Assembly (NCBI GenBank): GCA_007121575.1 | Contig: SKKJ01000077.1 | Location: forward strand, 1 to 5,282 | Length of the DNA stretch: 5,282 nt | Origin: Natronomonas sp. | Lineage (GTDB): Archaea > Halobacteriota > Halobacteria > Halobacteriales > Haloarculaceae | Reading direction: 5' to 3' | In this document: piece after piece, positions 1-4,941 of the stretch | How positions within the stretch are numbered: position 1 is the first letter of the stretch | Layout: every line of letters begins with the position of its first letter | The notes under the pieces: generated by a model | Databases searched by the model: none | What the model saw: the letters and a program-made list of their open reading frames with translations, nothing else | What the model was told of the DNA's origin: nothing | Program-made: the position numbers and the translations under genes

Positions 1-1034
1 ATGCGCTTTATCTCGGAAACTTCGTCGGCGGGATGTTAGAGGGTCAAGAGACGCTCGCGCCGCTTATCACCGACAGCGTCGGACTCTCCGGTATCCCCGC
101 GATGAAAACGGAGGGCGCGTGCGCCAGCTCCGGTATCGCGTTCCGACAGGCGTATCAGGCGATCCAAACCGGCGTCCACGACGTCATCATCGCGGTTGGC
201 GTCGAAAGCATGACAAACGCCGAGACGTCGGAGTTCACACGCGCGCTCGGCAGTGCGGCTGACCAAGGGACGGAAGGAGCGACCGGTCTTACGTTTCCCG
301 GCTTTTACGGACTGATGTTGGATCGGTACATGCACGAGTACGACGCGACCCGCGAAGAAATCGCCGCCGTCTCGGTCAAAAACCGGAAAAACGGCGTCTC
401 GAACCCACGGGCACGGTTTCGATCGGAGGTCACGATCGAAGACGTCGTCGATTCCCGTCCAGTCGCCGACCCGCTTCGACTGTATGACTGCTGTCCCGCG
501 TCGGACGGGAGTGCCGCGGTCATTCTCGCAGCCGACGAACTCGCCACCGAGTTCGCTGACCGACCGATCCGGGTGCTCGGAAGCGGCCACACGACCGGGC
601 GAAGCGCCGCCTACCGCTATGAGGATCTGACGACGCTTGAGGCGACGACGACTGCCGCTCGATCGGCCTACGAACAGGCCGGAATCGGCCCGGCGGACGT
701 CGACGTGGTCGAACTACACGATTGCTTTTCGGCGGCGGAGATCGGCGACTCGGAGGATCTCGGCTTCTTCGAAAAGGGCGAGGGTGCGCGGGCGGTCGCC
801 GACGGACGAACCGCTGTCGACGGTGAGATCCCGATCAATCCGAGCGGCGGACTGCTCGCGAAAGGTCATCCGGTCGGGGCGACCGGCATCGGACAGATTT
901 ACGAGATCTGCAAGCAGTTGCGCGGCGAACACGAAAACCAAGTCGACGGAGCCGAGATCGGGTTAGCACACAATCTCGGCGGGAGCGGCGTCGTGAGCAC
1001 GGTCACCGTCTTGGGGGGCCCAGACCATGTCTGA
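1..1034 (+). CDS. SCP2/SCPx-type thiolase (acetyl-CoA acyltransferase-like), 5' end cut by window
   Basis: The reading frame is open from base 3 to the TGA at 1032-1034 (343 residues), so the ATG at 33 is internal; the frame before it reads ALYLGNFVGG, typical thiolase N-terminal sequence. Roughly 45 residues are probably missing compared with the usual length of about 390. Motifs (numbered from Met33): nucleophilic Cys30 in GACASSG (codon 120-122), HDCF at 229-232 (codons 717-728), and KGHPVGATG with His279. The classical C-terminal CxG cysteine is absent; that region reads HNLGGSG. This HDCF plus HNLG pattern is the SCP2/SCPx signature, in which the HDCF cysteine takes over acid/base catalysis. 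The likely role is cytosolic thiolytic cleavage of a 3-ketoacyl-CoA, or the reverse condensation. Relatives paired with DUF35 proteins include steroid side-chain retro-aldolases (Ltp2 type), but the retained cysteines favour a true thiolase. It overlaps the next gene by 8 nt. Family call secure; substrate unknown. Confidence 0.93.
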   Translation, partial: ALYLGNFVGGMLEGQETLAPLITDSVGLSGIPAMKTEGACASSGIAFRQAYQAIQTGVHDVIIAVGVESMTNAETSEFTRALGSAADQGTEGATGLTFPGFYGLMLDRYMHEYDATREEIAAVSVKNRKNGVSNPRARFRSEVTIEDVVDSRPVADPLRLYDCCPASDGSAAVILAADELATEFADRPIRVLGSGHTTGRSAAYRYEDLTTLEATTTAARSAYEQAGIGPADVDVVELHDCFSAAEIGDSEDLGFFEKGEGARAVADGRTAVDGEIPINPSGGLLAKGHPVGATGIGQIYEICKQLRGEHENQVDGAEIGLAHNLGGSGVVSTVTVLGGPDHV

Positions 1035-1365
1035 AGCCGATTCAACCGCGTTTCCGGCCTCGCGGTGCAGCGAGTGTGACACATTGTACGGCCATCACGT
1101 CTACGCGTGTCGGGAGTGTTCGAGCGAATCGATAGAACTGGCACCGATCGAAGGGTCTGGAACGGTCTATGCGCGCACCACGATCCGAGTTCCGGGCTCC
1201 GATCATCAGGGCCAGGAACCGTTCGAAGTGGCGATCGTCGATGTCGGTCACGAAGAGACCGTTCGAGTGACCGCCCGAATCACCGATAATCCCGAACTCG
1301 AACCGGGAGATCCCGTTGCGTTTCTCGAAGAGCGGGACGGCGCGTTCTTCTTCGAACCGATCTAA
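1027..1365 (+). CDS. DUF35-type zinc-ribbon/OB-fold protein, thiolase partner
   Basis: 112 residues. The N-terminal rubredoxin-like zinc ribbon has two CxxC knuckles, Cys14/Cys17 (RCSECDTLY) and Cys28/Cys31 (ACRECSS). It is followed by a beta-rich OB-fold from about residue 36 to the end (SGTVYARTTIRVP, FEVAIVDV, LEPGDPVAF). This is the usual architecture and length of the DUF35/acyl-CoA-associated family. Characterised members form complexes with thiolases or SCP2-type aldolases and sit at the acyl-CoA channel, for example in the archaeal thiolase/HMG-CoA synthase complex and in Ltp2-ChsH2. Its ATG lies inside the end of the thiolase gene (ATGTCTGA), implying translational coupling and equimolar production; a G-run at 1013-1018 just upstream could help re-initiation. 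I infer that it is the obligate partner of the preceding thiolase. All four cysteines are present, so the zinc site looks intact. Confidence 0.92.
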   Translation: MSEADSTAFPASRCSECDTLYGHHVYACRECSSESIELAPIEGSGTVYARTTIRVPGSDHQGQEPFEVAIVDVGHEETVRVTARITDNPELEPGDPVAFLEERDGAFFFEPI

Positions 1366-1394
1366 CAGTCACCGGCCGTCGAGATGCGTGCTTT

Positions 1395-1454
1395 GTTCGC
1401 GTTTCGATCGCGTAGTTCGCGTTTCGATTTTTCAGTTCACGTTCCGATCCGTCT
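1395..1454. repeat. 20-bp-period tandem repeat, about three units
   Basis: The 14-mer GTTCGCGTTTCGAT occurs at 1395-1408 and exactly again at 1415-1428. A third copy at 1435-1448 (GTTCACGTTCCGAT) matches at 12 of 14 positions. Starts are spaced exactly 20 bp, with variable 6-bp linkers (CGCGTA, TTTTCA after the overlap, CCGTCT). No copy is seen at 1375 or 1455. The array fills most of the gap between the convergent DUF35 and ligase genes, and its last unit encodes the final residues of the ligase, whose stop codon is 1432-1434. Function unknown: it could be slippage-derived, a protein-binding array or part of a bidirectional 3' end. Confidence 0.8.
1424..1433 (+). terminator. Possible oligo-T terminator of the thiolase-DUF35 operon
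   Basis: A run of five T residues (1428-1432) lies about 60 nt after the DUF35 stop codon, within the second repeat unit. Archaeal RNA polymerase can terminate at short U-tracts without a hairpin. The run is short and no stem is evident, so this is only a candidate. Confidence 0.3.
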
Positions 1455-3036
1455 CGCCCCAGTACTTCTCTCGAAGCTCGGTTTTGAGCACCTTCCCGTA
1501 GGAGTTTCTGGGGAGCTCTTCGAGTATCTCGATCGTTTTCGGTTTCTTGTACGCGGCTAACCGCTCTGCGCATCGCTCGCGTATCGCTTCGATGAGCGCT
1601 TCGTCATCGACGGTTTCGTTCGGCCGCGGCTCGACGAGCGCGGTCACTTTTTCACCCCAGTACTCGTCCGGTACCCCGATCACCGCTGCGTTGGAGACGC
1701 GCTCGTGTTCGACGATCACTTCCTCTATCTCTCGCGGGAAGACGTTCATCCCGCCGGTGATTATCATGTCCTTTTTCCGATCCATGATGTACAGATACCC
1801 GTCTTCGTCGACACGGGCCATATCGCCGGTGTAAAGCCAGCCGTCGGAGAACGTCTCCTCGGTCGCATCGGGCAGATTCCAGTATCCTGGCGTGACGTGT
1901 GGACCTTTGAGTACAACCTCGCCGACCTCACCTCTCGGTACGGATTCGCCGTCGTCATCGACGATTCGGAGGTGAGCGATATCGACCTCGCGCCCGGCCG
2001 ATTGAAGCCGTTGGCGGTGCGTCTCGTTTTCGGTGGCGATCCAGTGATCGTCTCGATCCAGCACCGTCGCGATCATCGGACACTCCATTTGGCCGTACGA
2101 TTGGACGAAGACGTTTCCGAGCTTTTCGATCCCCTCTTCGATCCTCGCGGCGGTCATCGGTGACCCTGCATAATAGATCGACTGCAACGAGCTAGTGTCG
2201 TACGATTCGCTGCCGTCGTAGTTATCCAGGAGTTTATAGATCATCGTCGGGGCGACGAAGACAGTGTTGACGCCGACTTCTTCGACCGTCTCGAGGAACC
2301 GATTCGGCTCGAACACGTCCTGGACGTGGTTTCTCCCGCCGGCGAGGACGGTCGATTCGACGAGAAACCCGGATCCGTGTGTCAGCGGTGCTGCGTGTAG
2401 TGTCACTTCCCCATCCGTCTGTTCGAGGACGCTTTTAAGTCCCAACGCCGTCGACAGCCACGTCCCGTGGGTGTGCTGGACGCCTTTCGGCCGCCCGGTC
2501 GTTCCGGACGTGTACATGAGCGCACAGCGATCATCGAGCGATACGTCCGCCGTCTCGGTGTTCGGTTCAGTCTCGACGATGAGTTTATCGTAGTCTTTCG
2601 ACATCGAAGCGAACGAGAGCGCAACGTCGTCGTTACCATCACCATCACCGTCACCGACTGTAATCACTGTCTCGAAACTCGCTTGTATCTCCTCGCAGTG
2701 TTCGAGGAACGACGTTTCGACGACGAGCGTATCGACATCTGCATCGGAAACGAGCATCGCGTGTTCGGATGGCGTGAGCATCGAATTGAGCGGCACTTTG
2801 ATCGCACCGAGTCGATACACCGCGAACGAGGTCTCGATGAACGCCGCGTGGTTTTTCATCAGTATCGCCACTCGGTCGCCGGCAGCGACACCGAGTTGAT
2901 CAAGTCCCGTCGAGAGACGTTCGACCCGTTCGAGCACTTCGGCGTACGTCCGTCCGTCCTCAGCGCCCCGACCTGAAAGCGCCCGGGCCTCCGGCTGACG
3001 TTGTGCGGTTCGTTCGAGCGCGTGTGCCAGATTCAT
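1432..3036 (-). CDS. AMP-forming acyl-CoA ligase (AMP-dependent synthetase/ligase family)
   Basis: 534 residues from the ATG at 3034-3036. The enzyme activates a carboxylic acid with ATP to an acyl-adenylate and then transfers it to CoA in the cytosol. Adenylation-domain motifs appear in order: P-loop YTSGTTGRPKG (175-185); the A5 region YGQMECP (314-320), where the usual YGxTE threonine is Met; the TGD motif (403-405); hinge region DRKKD (419-423); GGMNVFPREIE (428-438); and the A10 catalytic lysine Lys515 in NSYGK. Length is normal for a medium/long-chain or aryl acyl-CoA ligase. A low-complexity Gly-Asp stretch (about 128-137) lies before the P-loop. An in-frame ATG 22 codons upstream (3100-3102) is rejected because a TATA box (3063-3070) sits between it and the chosen start, and the extra residues (MVGDFDRAAK...) do not look like the family. 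It is convergent with the thiolase operon, suggesting a shared pathway. Substrate not predictable; the family call is very secure. Confidence 0.95.
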   Translation of the reverse strand: MNLAHALERTAQRQPEARALSGRGAEDGRTYAEVLERVERLSTGLDQLGVAAGDRVAILMKNHAAFIETSFAVYRLGAIKVPLNSMLTPSEHAMLVSDADVDTLVVETSFLEHCEEIQASFETVITVGDGDGDGNDDVALSFASMSKDYDKLIVETEPNTETADVSLDDRCALMYTSGTTGRPKGVQHTHGTWLSTALGLKSVLEQTDGEVTLHAAPLTHGSGFLVESTVLAGGRNHVQDVFEPNRFLETVEEVGVNTVFVAPTMIYKLLDNYDGSESYDTSSLQSIYYAGSPMTAARIEEGIEKLGNVFVQSYGQMECPMIATVLDRDDHWIATENETHRQRLQSAGREVDIAHLRIVDDDGESVPRGEVGEVVLKGPHVTPGYWNLPDATEETFSDGWLYTGDMARVDEDGYLYIMDRKKDMIITGGMNVFPREIEEVIVEHERVSNAAVIGVPDEYWGEKVTALVEPRPNETVDDEALIEAIRERCAERLAAYKKPKTIEILEELPRNSYGKVLKTELREKYWGETDRNVN

Positions 3037-3062
3037 CGTTCGGCAAAGACAGACGGAGAACG

Positions 3063-3070
3063 ATAATAAA
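3063..3070 (-). promoter_or_regulatory. TATA box of the acyl-CoA ligase gene
   Basis: Read on the minus strand this is TTTATTAT, centred about 30 nt upstream of the ATG at 3036. With the normal archaeal TATA-to-start distance, transcription would begin within a few bases of that ATG, giving a leaderless or nearly leaderless mRNA. No Shine-Dalgarno is visible before the ATG, which fits. The site decides the start codon of the ligase. Confidence 0.6.
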
Positions 3071-3210
3071 CGTTTAGCAGCTCTGTCGAAATCCCCAACC
3101 ACTGATACGTTGTGCGGTCGTCCTGTATACCCAGCACGTTTTTATCAGTATCTGCCAATTAATCATTTATAATTTCAAATTCGGGTTAAGAGTTTGAGTA
3201 GATCATCCGA

Positions 3211-3220
3211 ATAAAAAATC
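3211..3220 (-). terminator. Possible T6 terminator for the small zinc-ribbon gene
   Basis: On the minus strand the sequence reads GATTTTTTAT, a six-T run about 118 nt downstream of the zinc-ribbon stop codon. It is the best oligo-T tract on that strand between the two minus-strand genes. Its distance from the gene makes the assignment weak. Confidence 0.25.
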
Positions 3221-3310
3221 ATTCATAAGGATTTGGACACGGAAAGTCCCAAGCCGGCGCGAACCAGCATAGACTACAACCGTCCGTATGAAGTGCTCCG
3301 CTACAGGTGA
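3215..3310 (+). pseudogene. Possible decayed C-terminal coding tail, family not recognised
   Basis: After the TAA at 3212-3214 a frame runs for 31 residues to a TGA at 3308-3310 and contains SPKPARTSIDYNRPYEVLRY. From about 3230 on it has haloarchaeal-like codons, many ending in C or G, and it starts where the AT-rich sequence stops. There is no ATG in frame and nothing upstream to supply an N-terminus. It could be the 3' end of a gene whose front was lost by deletion or displaced by an element, or it could be chance. I do not recognise the family. Confidence 0.2.
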
Positions 3311-3335
3311 AACAGGCCGAGTGCCTCGGGGAAAT

Positions 3336-3536
3336 TCAGGCGGAGGGAATCACAGCCGGGCCATCTGAACGAGATTCAATCTTCTTCCCACATTCGGGGC
3401 ATTCGTAGTCGAGATAGGTGGTGTGGACGTGGATGATCCAGTCCCCGTTAATGCGACTTTCGTGTGTACAATTCGGACAGTAAAGCGTTGCCTTGTGGGG
3501 CAGCTGACGCTCAGCGTGGTTGTTGGAGGGAACCAT
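3336..3536 (-). CDS. Small haloarchaeal zinc-ribbon protein of unknown function
   Basis: 66 residues from the ATG at 3534-3536. Two zinc knuckles, Cys20-PN-Cys23 (LYCPNCTHES) and Cys46-PE-Cys49 (YECPECGKK), flank a GDWIIHVHTTYLDYE core. That fits a single four-cysteine zinc ribbon with no membrane segment. I recall many haloarchaeal small proteins with the layout HKxTLxCxxCxHxSPxxGDWxxxxxxxxxxYxCPxC (a domain of unknown function, DUF8106 as I remember it); the match is good, but the number should be checked. The open frame continues upstream to an ATG at 3803, but the extra 89 residues look non-coding, and conservation begins only after the chosen start. GTGGAGA directly precedes the ATG, too close for normal Shine-Dalgarno spacing. 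Possible roles are a DNA- or RNA-binding accessory factor or protein interaction module; none is shown here. Confidence 0.75.
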   Translation of the reverse strand: MVPSNNHAERQLPHKATLYCPNCTHESRINGDWIIHVHTTYLDYECPECGKKIESRSDGPAVIPSA

Positions 3537-3560
3537 TCTCCACTCTAATGCTTGGATCGG

Positions 3561-3568
3561 GATAACGA
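3561..3568 (-). promoter_or_regulatory. Weak TATA-like site upstream of the zinc-ribbon gene
   Basis: On the minus strand CGTTATCC contains a TTAT core beginning 29 nt before the ATG at 3536. The spacing is right for a leaderless haloarchaeal promoter, but the match to a TATA box is weak. Confidence 0.25.
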
Positions 3569-3837
3569 TGTCGTTGTCCAGCCAGTACACGATCAAGTAC
3601 ATCGATCCGGAAGCGGTAGATTCGAGGCTGTAATTGGTCCGCGGCCCCGGACAACATATCCGCTGTGTGCTTAATACAGTTCCTTTCGATCCGCACGAGT
3701 TTCGCCAGAAGTGGCCTGCTGAATAAAGAGGATGGATGCAACCAATCGCTGTCATGTAACTCCGATTACCTTGCTGAACCTCCCGCTCAGGAGACCTACT
3801 CACCGGTTACCCTGATCGAAAAATTCAAAGGCAGCGA

Positions 3838-3862
3838 TTTATATACGGGTACCCTTATACGG
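3838..3862 (+). promoter_or_regulatory. Promoter region of the FNT gene with two TATA-like boxes and a palindrome
   Basis: TTTATATA (3838-3845) is a strong archaeal TATA box about 42 nt before the ATG at 3883 and would give a leader of about 15 nt. A second box, TTATAC (3855-3860), lies about 26 nt before the ATG and would give a leaderless transcript. The heptamer TATACGG occurs twice (3842-3848 and 3856-3862, 14 bp apart), overlapping the perfect 8-bp palindrome GGGTACCC (3847-3854). The promoter itself is well supported; which box is used, and whether the palindrome is an operator, is inference. Confidence 0.6.
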
Positions 3863-3882
3863 CCTCCAAAAATAAGATTCAT

Positions 3883-4782
3883 ATGACAAGCGAAAAAGGA
3901 GATAAAAGAGATCTATCACAAAGTGCTGTTCTCCGTGATCGCTTTACCTCAAATGAGATCTTCGAACGCGTTATCGTCGATGCGGACGAAGAGATCTCAC
4001 GGAGTTATCGTGAACTCTTTTTTAGCGGCCTCGCCGCCGGCTTTGCGATCACGTTAACCGTCTTGCTGTATGTCTCGATGACACACGCAACGGATGGAAT
4101 CCCGTTAGTCGGCGCGCTCCTGTATCCGATCGGGTTCGTCTACATTATCTTGGGTAACTATCAACTCTACACCGAGAACACGCTTCCCCCGGTTGCTCTC
4201 GTCATCGAACGGATGGCGAGTGTGCCCGCTATGCTCGGAATGTGGGGCATCGTGTTACTGGGAAACGTCGTGGGAGGGGCATTGGGTGCGACAGCATTGG
4301 CGTATGGGGGTGTGTTCTCCCCCGAAGCGGCTCAAACCGCCGTAGAAATCGGTATGGGTGGCGTCGAAACGGACTGGATCGCGCTGTTTTTCAAAGCTGT
4401 GTTTGCAGGTCTGATCGTGGCAGGTGTCGTTTGGCTGGACTTCAGTGTGACTGATGCGACGGCGCGATTTATTCTCGTGTACATGGCATTCCTTGCGATT
4501 CCTTTCGGGAACTTGTTCCACGTAGTGGTTGCGAGTACGGAGGTCGTGTATCTCGTTCACGTCGGGCAGATCGGGCTTTTGTACGGGGCGTATAACTTCG
4601 CTCTTCCCGTCCTGCTCGGGAACACCGTCGGCGGTATCTTACTCGTCACCATCGTGAACTATTTTCAGACGCCGACGTACATTCAGGAGGACCCGAGCCG
4701 CCGCCTCGGTATCAAGCAATGGCTTTTCACTTGGAACACAGGCCGGGATAAAGAAGAACTTGAACAGATGCTATCAGATTGA
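3883..4782 (+). CDS. Formate/nitrite transporter (FNT) family channel
   Basis: 299 residues, full family length. An acidic/basic cytosolic N-terminus of about 42 residues precedes six hydrophobic spans at roughly 46-66, 73-92, 115-141, 165-185, 194-225 (the broken fifth helix) and 235-260. A charged cytosolic tail ends EELEQMLSD. Family landmarks by eye: GNYQLYTEN (91-99, equivalent to the FocA ELFT loop), FFKAVFAG with Lys171, NLFHVVVASTEVVYLV with the central-pore His213, and LLGNTVGG with Asn247. Lys, His and Asn correspond to conserved pore positions of FocA/NirC. The STEV context resembles the YfdC-like branch more than classical FocA. FNT proteins form pentamers in the cytoplasmic membrane and pass small monovalent anions (formate, nitrite, hydrosulfide, acetate/lactate). 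No formate or nitrite enzyme gene is adjacent, so the substrate is open. Codons are visibly less GC-biased at the 5' end. Confidence 0.92.
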   Translation: MTSEKGDKRDLSQSAVLRDRFTSNEIFERVIVDADEEISRSYRELFFSGLAAGFAITLTVLLYVSMTHATDGIPLVGALLYPIGFVYIILGNYQLYTENTLPPVALVIERMASVPAMLGMWGIVLLGNVVGGALGATALAYGGVFSPEAAQTAVEIGMGGVETDWIALFFKAVFAGLIVAGVVWLDFSVTDATARFILVYMAFLAIPFGNLFHVVVASTEVVYLVHVGQIGLLYGAYNFALPVLLGNTVGGILLVTIVNYFQTPTYIQEDPSRRLGIKQWLFTWNTGRDKEELEQMLSD

Positions 4783-4941
4783 TAGAGTATCGAATCGACA
4801 ACTACCGATTGCTGCGTAGTTCTCTGTACCAACTGCGCACTATCCTTCGTAAGTGTCCAAAGAAGAGAATCTCGATGGAGCCCGTTCACCGAAAATCTGT
4901 GAGCCCGAACATGAGCTGTGGTCGAACGGCTCTCGTGAATG
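4783..4941. other. Convergent intergenic spacer with imperfect inverted repeat
   Basis: 159 bp between the FNT and MFS stop codons. GAGCCCGTTC (4878-4887) pairs with GAACGGCTC (4924-4932) except for one bulged C, with a 36-nt loop. Such a hairpin could mark a bidirectional 3' end, but there is no long T-run on either strand, so a terminator call would be speculative. Open frames crossing the spacer have no recognisable content. Confidence 0.35.

Larger units (their letters stand above)
3103..3335. other. AT-rich intergenic region without an intact gene
   Basis: This stretch follows the ligase promoter and contains no convincing full-length ORF. Bases 3138-3230 are conspicuously AT-rich compared with the flanking genes. 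They include a near-repeat (AATCATTTATAA at 3161-3172 and AATCATTCATAA at 3217-3228, 11 of 12 identical), TTTATAAT-like sequence, and an A6 run that reads T6 on the minus strand. From 3229 the composition returns to high GC, where a short coding-like tail is described separately. A perfect 5-bp stem with a 3-nt loop (CCGAG-TGC-CTCGG, 3317-3329) lies just beyond the stop codon of the zinc-ribbon gene. Confidence 0.6.
3537..3882. other. 346-bp divergent intergenic region
   Basis: It separates the minus-strand zinc-ribbon gene from the plus-strand FNT gene, so it should hold both promoters. Open frames on both strands overlap one another here (for example minus-strand frames from 3803 and 3741 and a plus-strand frame from 3665). 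None has a recognisable motif, supported start or acidic composition, and I consider them non-coding. The first half is fairly GC-rich; the last 80 bases become AT-rich and carry the FNT promoter elements. A degraded gene or element remnant in 3570-3800 cannot be excluded. Confidence 0.5.

Noticed and set aside
36..966. Long frames opposite or out of frame with the thiolase.
   Set aside because: They are shadows: rich in Arg and Ser, without motifs, and fully overlapping the thiolase.
1395..1454. CRISPR-like array.
   Set aside because: The 20-bp period leaves only 6-bp linkers, with three degenerate copies, far too short for repeats plus spacers, and no cas genes are present.
1547..2976. Several long plus-strand frames opposite the ligase (for example 1705-2163 and 2467-2976).
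   Set aside because: They are antisense shadows produced by GC-biased codons of a clearly coding ligase.
3037..3102. N-terminal extension of the ligase frame to an ATG at 3100-3102.
   Set aside because: A TATA-like box lies inside it with the right spacing to the downstream ATG, and its residues (rich in Arg, Cys and Phe) do not resemble the family.
3317..3329. Short CCGAG-TGC-CTCGG hairpin as an intrinsic terminator or structured RNA.
   Set aside because: The stem has only five pairs with no adjacent T-run; recorded under the intergenic region but not called as a terminator or ncRNA.
3537..3803. Upstream 89-residue extension of the zinc-ribbon frame.
   Set aside because: It has no motif, its composition is unlike an acidic haloarchaeal protein, and family-like sequence begins only after the ATG at 3536.
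3511..3886. Possible transposase remnant or second gene in overlapping frames (minus from 3741, plus from 3665).
   Set aside because: No catalytic motif, terminal inverted repeat or target duplication could be found, and the frames overlap each other and known genes.
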